From the NCBI RefSeq assembly GCF_000685075.1, contig NZ_BAYD01000024.1, forward strand, positions 1 to 58,912: 58,912 nt of DNA, read 5' to 3'. This document shows positions 8,566 to 17,521 of the stretch, piece after piece. The translations under genes and the position numbers were made by a program. Source of the stretch: Paraburkholderia oxyphila NBRC 105797. GTDB lineage: Bacteria; Pseudomonadota; Gammaproteobacteria; Burkholderiales; Burkholderiaceae. Below the pieces are notes generated by a model, which was not told the origin of the DNA, ran no database searches, and was given only the letters and a program-made list of their open reading frames with translations. Each line of letters begins with the position of its first letter. Positions within the stretch are counted from its first letter, which is position 1.

Positions 8566-8931
8566 ATGAAACTCCACACCTGCACGCGTGCCGCCATTGG
8601 CGCGCTCTTCATCGCCGCCTGCCAGCTCGCGCATGCGCATGCCTATCCCACCCACCAGGCGCCCTCAGCGGGCGCTACGGTCCCGACCACACAGAAGGAC
8701 GTCGCAATCGACTTCGACGATGCGCTCGAGCCCGCATTCAGCTCGATTACCGTCACCGACGCGCAAGGCAAGGCCGTCACGAGCGGCAAGGCCGTGGTCG
8801 ATCCGTCGAACAAGAAGCACATGTCAGTCGGCCTCAGTGCCCTTGCGCCCGGTGTCTATACGGTTGCGTGGGTGGCCGTCGCCGACGACGGGCACCGCAC
8901 GCAGGGACACTACACCTTCACGGTGAAGTGA
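8566..8931 (+). CDS. copC: Periplasmic copper-binding protein CopC
   Basis: 121 residues; AAGGAG lies 7 bp before ATG 8566. The signal peptide ends around AHA at 25, so the mature protein begins with His, the N-terminal ligand of the CopC Cu(II) site. The beta-sandwich signatures are present (HQAPSAGATVP, then VGLSALAPGVYTVAWVAVADDGHRTQG). The Met-rich Cu(I) loop of plasmid CopC is absent, as in most chromosomal single-site CopC proteins. The stop overlaps the start of copD by 4 bp. CopC is thought to deliver periplasmic copper to CopD. Confidence 0.93.
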   Translation: MKLHTCTRAAIGALFIAACQLAHAHAYPTHQAPSAGATVPTTQKDVAIDFDDALEPAFSSITVTDAQGKAVTSGKAVVDPSNKKHMSVGLSALAPGVYTVAWVAVADDGHRTQGHYTFTVK

Positions 8932-9845
8932 CGGTGGACCCGCTCGTCACCGCCCAGATCGCGCTGGCTGCCGTTCAGAACCTGCTGTTCGCGGCTGCAA
9001 TGGGCTTGTTCGCATGCGGCGTGATGCAGACGCGCAGCGGGCTGATCGAGCATGGTGCGCAGCGCGTGTGGCGCGCAGGCCTCACCGCGGCACTGGCATG
9101 CTCGGCGCTCGCCTATCTTTGGCTACAGGCGGCGGTCATGAGCGGCTCGCCGCTCGCCGAAGCGGCTCCGGCCGTCGTGGCTGTGTTGACGCAGTCTCAC
9201 TTCGGCGTGGCATGGTCGGTCGGCTTCGCGGGCGCACTGCTCGCGGCGTTGGGCGGCGGGTTCGGCCGGCGCGGCTCGCCGGTGTTCGCCGCGGGTCTTT
9301 TCTTGTGGGTGGCGGGCAAGGCGGCGGCCAGCCACGCAGCCGACGCGGGTGACTTCTCGTGGCGTGAGGCCAATCATGTGGTCCATCTGCTCGCCACGGC
9401 GCTCTGGGCGGGCAGCGTGATCGCGGCAGCGGTTCTGCTGAAAGGGCGCTTGCGTGGCTCAGACGTCTCGCCGGAACAACGCACGGCGTTTTGCTCGGCG
9501 CTGTCCCATCTTGCGACATCCGCGCTGGTGGTCGTGCTCGGTACGGGGTTCTACAACGTCTTGCAGGACACCGCACACGCGGGCGCGCCGCTGCTCGACA
9601 TGAACTGGGGGCGGCTGCTCGCGGCCAAGCTCACCTGCGTCATGGCCGCAATCCTGCTGGGCGGCTGGAATCGCCTGGTCGTCCTGCCCGATTTGCGTGC
9701 GCGCGCGCACCGCGACGATCCGGACTATCACGTCGTGCAGCACCGCTTCAACCGGGCGCTGGTGATGGAAGCCGCGGTCATGTTCGCGGTGCTCACGCTC
9801 GCGGCTGTGCTTGGCCACACGGCACCGACTGCCGGAGCCGGATAG
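8928..9845 (+). CDS. copD: Copper import membrane protein CopD
   Basis: About 305 residues with eight or so membrane helices. The start is a GTG at 8928 overlapping the copC stop (GTGA), or the next GTG at 8934; no ATG is available nearby. Family hallmarks are ASHAADAGDFSWREANHVVHLLATALWAGSV, with His residues in the membrane, and FYNVLQDTAHAGAPLLDMNWGRLLAAKLTCV. CopD is expected to move copper from CopC into the cytoplasm, so this is an uptake rather than a resistance operon. A 7-bp inverted repeat (9837-9843/9851-9866) spans the convergence with the opposing operon and may help end both transcripts. Confidence 0.92.
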   Translation: MTVDPLVTAQIALAAVQNLLFAAAMGLFACGVMQTRSGLIEHGAQRVWRAGLTAALACSALAYLWLQAAVMSGSPLAEAAPAVVAVLTQSHFGVAWSVGFAGALLAALGGGFGRRGSPVFAAGLFLWVAGKAAASHAADAGDFSWREANHVVHLLATALWAGSVIAAAVLLKGRLRGSDVSPEQRTAFCSALSHLATSALVVVLGTGFYNVLQDTAHAGAPLLDMNWGRLLAAKLTCVMAAILLGGWNRLVVLPDLRARAHRDDPDYHVVQHRFNRALVMEAAVMFAVLTLAAVLGHTAPTAGAG

Positions 9846-9898
9846 CGGGTCCATGATGCATCCGGCAGCGCACCTTCGCGCGGCCGGACAGGGCGCGG

Positions 9899-10342
9899 TT
9901 ACTTGCCCGCCGCGTTCTTCACGGCGCACTGCGCCTCGACGCTTTCCCCGTCGCTGAACTTGAAGGTGACGGGAATCGACGAGCCGACCGTGAGCGGCTT
10001 CTTCGCCTTTTCGAACATCACGTGATAGCCGCCCGGCGCGAAGGCGAGCGTGCCGTTGGCAGGCACGCTCGCCTTGTCCACCATGACCATCGTCGAGGTG
10101 CTGCCATTGCTTTGGGTCTGGTGCAGCATGGACATGCCGAACGCGTCCGTGCTCACGCCCACGAGATCGATGGGCTTGTCGCTCATGTTCATGAGCTTGA
10201 AGTAGCCGCCCGAGGGCGTGTCGCCGGGCATCGAGCGAATCCAGCAGTCGGACACCATCATCGAGCCGGGGGCGGCGAAGGCAGGCAGCGCGGCGGCAAC
10301 GAGGGGCAACGCGAAGGCAATACGGCAGAGGGTGCGGCGCAT
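9899..10342 (-). CDS. PCu(A)C periplasmic copper chaperone
   Basis: 147 residues; ATG 10342, AGGAG 8 bp upstream. A signal peptide ends near AFA at 23. The full copper motif H-x10-M-x21-H-x-M is present exactly: His74, Met85, His107, Met109. PCu(A)C proteins hold Cu(I) in the periplasm and hand it to cytochrome oxidase, often with Sco. It is the last gene of the minus-strand operon running from 17370, with the Sco gene 130 bp upstream. It probably delivers copper captured by the TonB-dependent receptor in that operon. Confidence 0.94.
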   Translation of the reverse strand: MRRTLCRIAFALPLVAAALPAFAAPGSMMVSDCWIRSMPGDTPSGGYFKLMNMSDKPIDLVGVSTDAFGMSMLHQTQSNGSTSTMVMVDKASVPANGTLAFAPGGYHVMFEKAKKPLTVGSSIPVTFKFSDGESVEAQCAVKNAAGK

Positions 10343-10472
10343 GAGAGGAGCTCCTGTTTGACGTTGAGAAGAATATCGCCCGGCGGCCATGGTTTCGATT
10401 GACGCCGGACGAGTTGCAGAACCCGATTCGGTACGGTGATCACAGTTCGGAAGAGGGGTAATGGGCGCCATC

Positions 10473-11120
10473 TCAGCTCGCGCCCAGCAATTCGCGCAGG
10501 TCGTGAACCCAGGGCGTGGTGCCTTGTCCGTCGCGGGCATAGAGCCGCAGCTTGCCGGTCGTGTCGAACACGAGACTCGCGGCGGTGTGGTTCATCGTGT
10601 AATTGTCCGGGGTCGAGCCCGGTACCTTTTCGTAGACCAGATGAAAGCCCGTGGCCATCTGCTTGAGCTGAGCCGCATCGGCCGGGCGCAGGGCGCGGAA
10701 CGACGGATTGAAGGCGGCGGCGTATTGCGCGAGTACCGATGGCGTATCGCGCGCCGGGTCGAGGGTGACGAACAGCACCTGCACGCGTTGTGCGTCTTGC
10801 GGCCCGAGTTGCTGCAAGGCCTGGGACAATTCGGCAAGCGTGGTCGGGCAGACATCCGGGCAGTGCGTATAGCCGAAGACCAGCACCACGATCTTGCCGT
10901 GATAATCGGCAAGCGTGCGCATCTGGCCATTCGTGTCCGGAAGGTCGAAGTGATCGGCGAATTGCCGGTTGCCGGTGATGTCGAGGTTCTGGAACGACAG
11001 CACGGGCTTTTGATCGCAGCCCGCAAGCAGGGCCGTGCCAAGAAACGAGGCGGCCACGAGGGCCGGGATGAATGATTGCGCGCGCGATGTCCTGCGTGCA
11101 ATACGAAGCCAATTGAACAT
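10473..11120 (-). CDS. SCO1/SenC-family copper chaperone lipoprotein
   Basis: 215 residues; GAGGAA lies 6 bp before ATG 11120. A lipobox LLAGC (Cys35) predicts lipid anchoring facing the periplasm. The thioredoxin-like fold carries CPDVC at 87-91 and the distal copper-ligand His in NYTMNHTA. Sco proteins reduce and metallate the CuA site of cytochrome c oxidase. It lies 9 bp downstream of exbD and upstream of the PCu(A)C gene. The pairing of Sco and PCu(A)C is a known delivery team. Confidence 0.94.
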   Translation of the reverse strand: MFNWLRIARRTSRAQSFIPALVAASFLGTALLAGCDQKPVLSFQNLDITGNRQFADHFDLPDTNGQMRTLADYHGKIVVLVFGYTHCPDVCPTTLAELSQALQQLGPQDAQRVQVLFVTLDPARDTPSVLAQYAAAFNPSFRALRPADAAQLKQMATGFHLVYEKVPGSTPDNYTMNHTAASLVFDTTGKLRLYARDGQGTTPWVHDLRELLGAS

Positions 11121-11129
11121 GATGCTTCC

Positions 11130-11549
11130 TCAGTGACGTGTTGGAGCGGTCACGAAGCCCAGCTTCGTGAGGCCGCCGCGCTGTGCCGCCGACATGACCT
11201 GCGCGACCTTTTCGTAGGCGACCTTGCGGTCCGCGTTCAGATGCAACTCGGGTTGGGGCGAGGCTTGCGAGGCGGCGGCAATCTTCGCCTGCAGCGCTTG
11301 CTCGTCCACGGCGGCGCCGTCCCACAGCACAGTGCCGTCCGCTTCGATCGACACGTCGACCTGCGCGGGTTTGCTGTCCTCTTTCTGGCTGCTCGCATGC
11401 GGCAGGTCGATCTTCACGGCGTGACGGATCACGGGAATCGTCACCATGAAGACGATCAGCAAGACCAGCATCACGTCGACGAGCGGCGTCATGTTGATCT
11501 CGTTCATCAGACCATCGTCTTCTTCGCTGGAAAAGGGGCTCATCGCCAC
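11130..11549 (-). CDS. exbD: ExbD biopolymer transport protein
   Basis: 139 residues from GTG 11549 (GGAGG 6 bp upstream) or 137 from ATG 11543. One membrane helix carries the essential Asp (TPLVDVMLVLLIVFMVT), followed by a periplasmic domain ending LTKLGFVTAPTRH. ExbD with ExbB uses the proton gradient to energise TonB. It starts 14 bp downstream of exbB. Dedicated Ton machinery in the same operon as a receptor indicates a self-contained uptake system. Confidence 0.93.
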   Translation of the reverse strand: MAMSPFSSEEDDGLMNEINMTPLVDVMLVLLIVFMVTIPVIRHAVKIDLPHASSQKEDSKPAQVDVSIEADGTVLWDGAAVDEQALQAKIAAASQASPQPELHLNADRKVAYEKVAQVMSAAQRGGLTKLGFVTAPTRH

Positions 11550-11563
11550 GGTGCGCCTCCGCT

Positions 11564-12283
11564 TCAGTGCGCGCGCGCCGCGACGCGCAGCGTGCCCTGG
11601 GTGGAAGCAAGGCGCGCGCCGGTCACGAAGAAGGCATGCAGACCGTGCGCGAAGCGGTTGAGCTTCGTGACGGTCGCCTTGTTGGCGCGTGTGAGCGCGT
11701 TGTAGCCGAGCACGGCCGGAATGGCCACGAAAAGGCCGAATGCCGTCATGATGAGCGCTTCGCCCACCGGGCCGGCCACGGCGTCGATCGAGGTCTGGCC
11801 GGTTGCGCCGATGGTAAGCAGCGCGTGATAGATGCCCCACACCGTGCCGAACAGGCCGACGAAGGGCGCCGTGCTGCCGATCGAGGCGAGGACCGCGAGG
11901 CCACTTTGCATCTTCGCAACCGAGTCGTCCATCGTGTCCTTCAGGCAGCGCGTGATCCAATCCGACACGTCCATGCGGTCGTGCAACTGCGGCTGCGTCT
12001 GGTGATGATGTTCGGCGGCTTGCTGGCCCGCGCGCGCGAGCGCGAGGAACGGGTTGTCGTCGGGCGCGCCATGGCCGAGCTTGCGCATGCCGTCGGCCAT
12101 GTCGTCCGCATGCCAGAACGCGTGCTCGGCGTGCTTCGTGAGGCGTTTGAGGCGCAGGACATGCCAACCCTTCACGACGATCACGCTCCACGAGAGCACC
12201 GACATGATCAGCAGCGTGAGCGCGATGCTCCGCGTCACGAAATCTCCTTGAGCCCACAAGTGGGTCATACCGTAGTTCTGCAT
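11564..12283 (-). CDS. exbB: ExbB/TolQ proton channel subunit
   Basis: 239 residues from ATG 12283 with AAGGA 8 bp upstream. Three hydrophobic segments are visible, with the family's core SIGSTAPFVGLFGTVWGIYHAL and VGEALIMTAFGLFVAIPAVLGYN. An internal His-rich stretch (AAEHHHQTQ) lies in the cytoplasmic loop. It is followed by exbD and preceded by tonB with a 35-bp gap. It forms the pentameric proton channel of the Ton complex. Confidence 0.94.
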   Translation of the reverse strand: MQNYGMTHLWAQGDFVTRSIALTLLIMSVLSWSVIVVKGWHVLRLKRLTKHAEHAFWHADDMADGMRKLGHGAPDDNPFLALARAGQQAAEHHHQTQPQLHDRMDVSDWITRCLKDTMDDSVAKMQSGLAVLASIGSTAPFVGLFGTVWGIYHALLTIGATGQTSIDAVAGPVGEALIMTAFGLFVAIPAVLGYNALTRANKATVTKLNRFAHGLHAFFVTGARLASTQGTLRVAARAH

Positions 12284-12318
12284 CTGGCATTCCTTTGGGT
12301 CATGGTTCAGGCACGGTT

Positions 12319-13008
12319 TCAGTCGTGCAGATTGAAGTCGAACGGCTGCGTGTACGCGGCGCGCACCGGTTGTCCGTCCTCCGTGTAGGGTTGGCACGCG
12401 CTGTCGCGCATGGCGGCGAGGGCGGCGTTGTCGAGCCGGCTAAAGCCGCTGCTTTGCTTGAGTTCGATGTTCTCGATCCGGCCGGTGAGGCCCACCACGA
12501 AGTGCACATAAGCGATGCCGGCCTCGCCGCGCCGTTTCGACAGCATGGGGTACTCGGGCTGTGCGATCCGGCAGTCGAGGTGCGAGACGTTTTTAGGCGC
12601 GCTCAGCGCCATCACGGGCCGGGTGGCGGCTGGCGCGGCGGCGACCTGCGCGGCCGGGTCCGTCGCGGGCTGCGTTGGCGCAACCGGCAACGGGCTCTCG
12701 ATCGCTTGCCGGGAGGGGGACTGGGCCACCGGTAGCGGTTTCGCCACGGGCTCCTGCACGGGCGCGACATGGCGCGCCTCACGTGCGGCGTGCCTGAGCG
12801 GTTCTGGCGGCGGGGGCGCCGGCTGAGACTGGATCGCGGCCGGCGCAGCCGCGCGCTCGGGCGGCAGCAGCTCGGCCGTGAGCGTGCGCGATTCGAGAGC
12901 GACCGGCGCGGCCCTGTCACGTCTTGTCATCGTCGCGACGATCAGCGCAGCGTGGAGCGCCACGACGACGGCCACGGCGCAAGCCGCGCGTCGATTGTCG
13001 GCAATCAC
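12319..13008 (-). CDS. tonB: TonB energy transducer
   Basis: 229 residues from GTG 13008, chosen because GAGG lies 5 bp upstream and the preceding gene stops 8 bp before it. It has one N-terminal membrane helix (AACAVAVVVALHAALIVATM), a long Pro/Ala/Glu-rich periplasmic spacer, and a C-terminal domain with YPMLSKRRGEAGIAYVHFVV and SSGFSRLDNAALAAMRDS, typical of TonB. It couples ExbBD to the receptor encoded two genes upstream. Confidence 0.93.
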   Translation of the reverse strand: MIADNRRAACAVAVVVALHAALIVATMTRRDRAAPVALESRTLTAELLPPERAAAPAAIQSQPAPPPPEPLRHAAREARHVAPVQEPVAKPLPVAQSPSRQAIESPLPVAPTQPATDPAAQVAAAPAATRPVMALSAPKNVSHLDCRIAQPEYPMLSKRRGEAGIAYVHFVVGLTGRIENIELKQSSGFSRLDNAALAAMRDSACQPYTEDGQPVRAAYTQPFDFNLHD

Positions 13009-13015
13009 GCGGGCC

Positions 13016-14482
13016 TCACGAGGCCGCGAGCGGGCCCGCACGGCGCAACAGCACGCGGTCGGCCAGCCAGACGGCGACGATCGTCAGGCCCATCAGCGGA
13101 AAGACGATGCCCAGCACGACGAGCGCGGCGATCCACGCGCGCATCGGCGGAGCGGGGCGCTCCCGGCCCGGGGCGCCAAGCGTGCCTGCAGGGCGGCGCT
13201 TCCACCACATCACGAGACCGGTGACGGCGAGCGCGGCCAGCCCGAGCGATATCACGGCACATACGATCTGGTTCGGCAGTCCGAAGTAACGGCCCATGTG
13301 CAGGGACGTGCCATACGACACGGCCTTGCTCACGGCGCCGTAGTCCCCATAGCGGATGTCTTTCAGCACGGCGCCGCTGTACTGGTCGATGTACACGGTG
13401 CGTTCGAGCTTCGGGTCCGCCGGAAAGTACGACACGGTGTACACGCCCTGAGGCGACGTGGGCAGCGCGATGTCGTAGCCCTGCGCGAGTCCGGCCGGGC
13501 GCATCTGCGCGACGACCTGCCCGAGCGGCAACGGCTTGACGCCGGGAGCGTCCGCGTCGGGCGAGCCGGGCACATGCACCGCGCCCACCGCCCAGGGCAC
13601 CTGGGGCAAGGGCATGTCGTCCATCGTCATGCCCGGCATCGAATCCATGCCGGACGCGGCTTGATGCACGTGGGCGGTGCTTGCCGCAGGCGATTCTCCA
13701 GGCACCGTGGAATGCAGCGCCAGGCCTCCCCACGAGCCCGGCGGCGCGCCGAGCTTCACGCTGGTCGCTAGCGCCTTGAACTGCTTGCCCCACGAACCCG
13801 TCCATGGCAGGCCCGTTGCCACGAACGCGAATGCGCCGATGGCGAGCCAGATGCCGAGCGTGGCGTGAAGACTCTTCCACAGCGGGCGTCCCCGCTGCGC
13901 GAGATCGGGCGTGAGCGCCGCGCGCAGCGAGGTTTTCCCGCGCGGCCACCAGAGTGCGACGCCGGTGCCGATCATCACGAGCGTCCAGCAGGCCACCAGT
14001 TCCATCAACAATTCGCCCGGCTTGCCGAGCAGCAGCTTGCGGTGAATCATCCGGTCGACCTGCATGAAGCGGCTGTCGACGTCGAGCGTGCCGAGCAGCG
14101 CGCCGTCGTAGGGGTTCAGGTACACGCTTTCCTTGTGGCCATCCGGCAGGCGGAAGATGAATTCCGCGCTGCGGTCGGCACGTGCGCTGATGCGCGCCGT
14201 CGTCACCACGGCGCCGGGCGGCATGGCGGCGCGCGCGCTCGCCAGCAGGGCATCGACGCCCAGACGCGGCGACGCCGCGGGCGTCACGACGAGCCGGTGC
14301 GGATAGAGCAGGGGCTCGATCTGCGGCTGAAAGCAGTAGATCGTTCCCGTGATGGCGAGGATCGCGAGAAACGGCATCACGAACAGCCCCGCATAGAAGT
14401 GCCAGCGCCAGAGCGTGCGGTATCCGCGTTGAGGCGCCGCAGCGGCTGGCGTCGTGCGAGCGACGGTTTCGGCAGTGGACAT
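13016..14482 (-). CDS. PepSY-domain membrane protein, probable periplasmic copper/iron reductase partner
   Basis: 488 residues; AAAGGAGG lies 7 bp before ATG 14482. An N-terminal WRWHFYAGLFVMPFLAILAITG helix, PepSY domains, LLGKPGELLMELVACWTLVMIGTGVALWWPR and two C-terminal helices follow the PiuB/FsrB-like plan of PepSY proteins next to TonB receptors. Around residues 265-295 there is a Met/His-rich insertion (HVHQAASGMDSMPGMTMDDM), the type of sequence that binds Cu(I). This supports copper rather than iron as the substrate of the operon. Some family members reduce metals at the inner membrane; that role here is inferred. Confidence 0.88.
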   Translation of the reverse strand: MSTAETVARTTPAAAAPQRGYRTLWRWHFYAGLFVMPFLAILAITGTIYCFQPQIEPLLYPHRLVVTPAASPRLGVDALLASARAAMPPGAVVTTARISARADRSAEFIFRLPDGHKESVYLNPYDGALLGTLDVDSRFMQVDRMIHRKLLLGKPGELLMELVACWTLVMIGTGVALWWPRGKTSLRAALTPDLAQRGRPLWKSLHATLGIWLAIGAFAFVATGLPWTGSWGKQFKALATSVKLGAPPGSWGGLALHSTVPGESPAASTAHVHQAASGMDSMPGMTMDDMPLPQVPWAVGAVHVPGSPDADAPGVKPLPLGQVVAQMRPAGLAQGYDIALPTSPQGVYTVSYFPADPKLERTVYIDQYSGAVLKDIRYGDYGAVSKAVSYGTSLHMGRYFGLPNQIVCAVISLGLAALAVTGLVMWWKRRPAGTLGAPGRERPAPPMRAWIAALVVLGIVFPLMGLTIVAVWLADRVLLRRAGPLAAS

Positions 14483-14495
14483 GGGCGAGCCTCCT

Positions 14496-16925
14496 TTACA
14501 TCCGCAACCGGCCTTCGAGATAGAAGGTGCGGCCGGGGTAGGGGTGATAGACGAAATAGCGGGCGTCGAAGAGGTTGTCGACCCCCACGCTGATGTCGCT
14601 GAGCTTCGTCGGATGGAACGTGAATTTCGCGTCCGCCACCGTATAGCTGCTGGTGCCGCCGAACACGTTCGGGTTCGTGTCCGTATTGGTCAGCGTGTTG
14701 TATTCGCGGCCCGAGTAGCGCGCGGCGAGCGTGAGCGCATAGCGCTCGCCGATGTGATAAGTCGCCGCGACATCGACGCGCCAGAGCGGAATGCGGTAGA
14801 AGTATTTGCCGACCGTTGCCGGGTTCTGCGCGTTGGCGAGAATCTTCGATTGCGTGTAGGCCACGCTGCTGAGCAGATCGAGGCCTCGCACGAACACGTC
14901 CTGGCCCTGGTAGCTGAACTCGACGCCGCGCGAGCGAACCTTGCCGATGTTCTGGAAGTTCGTGACGTTCGGAATCACCGTCGTGTCGGTCTGGCTGAAG
15001 ATCGTATTCTTTACGTCATCCTGAAAGAGCGACAGGCGGAACAGGCCGTTCCAGTGCGCCCACTCGGCGCTCAGCTCCTTCGAGAGGTCGTCCTCGGGCT
15101 GAAGGTTCGGATTGTTGTTGACGATCGACGAACCATTGATTTGCCCCTGGAACAGTTCGCTCACGGTCGGGAAGCGGTAAGCGCGCGCGATGGACGCGCG
15201 CAGCGTCAGGTCGTCCGTCACGTCGAACGAAAGCGAGGCCTTGGGCGAGAAATGGTGCTGGTTGACGTCGGCGTAGGGCACCGTCGTGCCGCCTGCCGCC
15301 TGCGAACCGTCGTACGCCTGCCAGTCCTCGTAACGCACGCCATAGACGAACTTCCAGCGCGGCAGGAAACGCCACGCGTCCTGCACATAGGCCGCCTGGG
15401 TCTGCGTGCGGCCCTTGAACGCGTTCGCGAAGCTGCCCGCGCCGCCGTCGATCCAGGCCGCCGTGTTGTACGTTTCGTTGTCGAGGAAATAATTGTCGTA
15501 GTGGTAGCCGAACGTCACGGCATGGTTGGCGAGCCCGGCCTGCGGCGAGGGCGGCGTCCAGCTCGCCTTGAGGTCGAGCGTTTTCCAGCCGGTGCCGTCG
15601 CCGAACGTGACCACGCCCGGGCCGTTGCCCGGACCGCCCGCGTTCGCCGTGCGCGCCACGCTGTTCGTAATGTCGTAGTACGAAGCGATGGCTTCGCCGT
15701 TCCATCCCGTTGCGTTGTGCGTCTTGAGCGAGAGCCCGTAGAGCCAGTTCTCGCTCCACCCCGCGCTTGGCGCGAGCGCCGATGCCGGAATGTTGTACTC
15801 GTACCCGCCGATGTTCACCCGGCCGCTATACACCGGGTTGCCGTTGGCGTCATACAGGAACGTGGAGGTCGAGCTGTTGTATTGCTGATGCCAGTAGCCG
15901 AGCGTGAATGCGCCCTGGACCGTCGGCGTGAAGTCGTACTGCATCTTCAGCTTGAGCTGGTCCTGGATCGTGTGCTCGATGCCTTCGCCATTCACGCCGA
16001 TCACGGCGGTTGGCGCATTGGTCTGGTTGTTGTAGAAGTACGCGCCGTTGACCGGCGTGTCGCCGGGTTTGGCGGGCGTCGTCGATTTCGCGAGCGTCGC
16101 GAACTGCAGCGGCTGGCTCGTGTTTTCGAGGTGATTCGCGCCGACGAAGAACGAGAAGTTGCCGATGCGGTTGCCGATCGACGCACTCGCTTCGCTGCCG
16201 TTGAAGTTCTGGTTGACGCCATAGAGGCTGAAGTGCTGCGTGAACGCCTTGACGTCCGCGTCCGCCTCGAACTTTGTGGGCATCTGCGTAGTGATCAAAA
16301 CCGTCGCGCCGAGCGAATTGCCCGGATACAGCGCCGAATACGGCCCGTAAATGACGTCGACCTGCTGGATTTCCTCCGGGAACACCATCGACCAGCGCGG
16401 CGGAAACGAATAGCTGTTGCCGAGCAGATTCGACAGCAGCAGTCCGTCGGCATAGACGAGACCGCGCGCGCTTTGCGTGTTGCTCGTGCCGCGCACCGCG
16501 ATGATCGAGTTCAGATCGCCGATGAAGCGCTTGCGGACCGCGAGGTTCGGCATGTACTTCAGCACGTCCTCGGTATTGACGACGTTCCAGTTCTGGAATT
16601 GTTCGGGCGTGACGGTTTCCACCGACGCGGGCATGTCTGGATCGACGGCAGGCGTTGCGCTGCTGTTGCCGGAGCCGCCGCCCGCGCTGGCGCTGACCGT
16701 GACAGCCGGCAGCACGGCGGCGTCCTGTGGCGTGGCGGCCGGCGCTGCGCCCGGGCTCGTCGTTGCGTTGGATGTGGTTGCGCTGGAGGGGGTGGCGCCC
16801 ACGCTACTCCCGGCCGCGGCGTGCGCAGCCTGGGCCATCAAGGAGAGAGGCAGGAGTCCGAGCGTGACGAACCGCGCCCGGCGGCGCGCAGGGGCGCGCT
16901 GCCTTCGCGATGCGAAGTGAAGCAT
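14496..16925 (-). CDS. TonB-dependent outer-membrane receptor, probably for copper
   Basis: 809 residues; AGGA lies 8 bp before ATG 16925. A signal peptide (cleavage near AAHAA, 37) and an Ala/Thr-rich linker precede the plug domain (SVETVTPEQFQNWNVVNTEDVLKYMPN, then IAVRGTSNTQSARGLVYADG). A 22-strand barrel ends in VGVDNLFDARYFVYHPYPGRTFYLEGRLRM. It heads the structural genes of the operon behind a CruR-like ORF. In B. pertussis a CruR likewise controls a TonB-dependent transporter (BfrG). Substrate assignment as copper or a copper chelate rests on context (Sco, PCu(A)C, Met-rich PepSY protein), not on the barrel itself. Confidence 0.92.
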   Translation of the reverse strand: MLHFASRRQRAPARRRARFVTLGLLPLSLMAQAAHAAAGSSVGATPSSATTSNATTSPGAAPAATPQDAAVLPAVTVSASAGGGSGNSSATPAVDPDMPASVETVTPEQFQNWNVVNTEDVLKYMPNLAVRKRFIGDLNSIIAVRGTSNTQSARGLVYADGLLLSNLLGNSYSFPPRWSMVFPEEIQQVDVIYGPYSALYPGNSLGATVLITTQMPTKFEADADVKAFTQHFSLYGVNQNFNGSEASASIGNRIGNFSFFVGANHLENTSQPLQFATLAKSTTPAKPGDTPVNGAYFYNNQTNAPTAVIGVNGEGIEHTIQDQLKLKMQYDFTPTVQGAFTLGYWHQQYNSSTSTFLYDANGNPVYSGRVNIGGYEYNIPASALAPSAGWSENWLYGLSLKTHNATGWNGEAIASYYDITNSVARTANAGGPGNGPGVVTFGDGTGWKTLDLKASWTPPSPQAGLANHAVTFGYHYDNYFLDNETYNTAAWIDGGAGSFANAFKGRTQTQAAYVQDAWRFLPRWKFVYGVRYEDWQAYDGSQAAGGTTVPYADVNQHHFSPKASLSFDVTDDLTLRASIARAYRFPTVSELFQGQINGSSIVNNNPNLQPEDDLSKELSAEWAHWNGLFRLSLFQDDVKNTIFSQTDTTVIPNVTNFQNIGKVRSRGVEFSYQGQDVFVRGLDLLSSVAYTQSKILANAQNPATVGKYFYRIPLWRVDVAATYHIGERYALTLAARYSGREYNTLTNTDTNPNVFGGTSSYTVADAKFTFHPTKLSDISVGVDNLFDARYFVYHPYPGRTFYLEGRLRM

Positions 16926-17004
16926 GAAAATGTCCTGAAATCGTTGTACGAGCGGCTGCGCGCGCCAGCAGGAGGCGCGACGAAGCGACAGTCAATAACG
17001 GAGG

Positions 17005-17370
17005 TCAGGAAAAGGCGGGTGGGGCGCGTGGCCGGCCGGAAGGGAACGCGCCGAGCGGCGTGTGACGGATGGACAGCACGGGCACCGCCGCGATCGCGAC
17101 AAGCATCAGCAGCACGAGCGGCGTGGGCGGCAAAGCCGGCATGGCGGGTTGATCGGCGAGCAGGTCGCAATAGCCACACGCCGCGAGCGAATCATGCTGG
17201 AGCAGATGCGCGGAGTTGGACGAGGGCTGCGTCGCCGAGCAGAGCACGGCCGTCGTGTCGTCCCGATGCGCCGCCAGAACCAGTTGACTGACGAGCGGCG
17301 CGAGCACGATGAGCCACATGGCGACGAGGCCAAGCCATGCGGTCAGATGTGTGCGGGGTCGGTGGGTCAT
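17005..17370 (-). CDS. cruR: DUF2946 copper-sensing leader ORF, CruR type (copy 2)
   Basis: 121 residues from ATG 17370. It has a hydrophobic segment (10-32), LCSATQ at 43-48, CGYC at 65-68 and RAPP at 115-118, with three residues after it. It shares long identical stretches with copy 3 (for example TPLGAFPSGRPRAPPA), implying recent duplication or strong constraint on the arrest peptide. It heads the 7-kb operon TonB receptor/PepSY/tonB/exbB/exbD/sco/pcuAC, and the 79-bp gap to the receptor gene is the expected Rho-termination zone. There is no good ribosome binding site for this ATG. An upstream ATG at 17406 would add 12 residues. Confidence 0.87.
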   Translation of the reverse strand: MTHRPRTHLTAWLGLVAMWLIVLAPLVSQLVLAAHRDDTTAVLCSATQPSSNSAHLLQHDSLAACGYCDLLADQPAMPALPPTPLVLLMLVAIAAVPVLSIRHTPLGAFPSGRPRAPPAFS

Positions 17371-17521
17371 GGTCGAGCGACGAAATAGCGCCGCGAAGTT
17401 TACCATCTGAAGGGATCGCCGTGTCGACCCGCGGGAGGCAATCCTCACCCAGGCGGCCGCGCCAAAGCGATCGTGCCTCTGCAGTACACAGATCGAGCGG
17501 CAAATGGTTCGGAACCCCACA

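Noticed and set aside
14496..16925. TonB-dependent receptor as a B12 (BtuB-like) transporter because of the nearby cobalamin riboswitch
   Set aside because: The riboswitch lies on the leader of the NiCoT gene 7.5 kb away and faces away from the receptor. The receptor operon instead contains Sco, PCu(A)C and a CruR-like leader, all tied to copper.
14454..17291. 945-codon plus-strand open frame opposite the TonB receptor
   Set aside because: No domain or ribosome binding site, Arg/Val-rich, fully antisense to the receptor gene; treated as a shadow.
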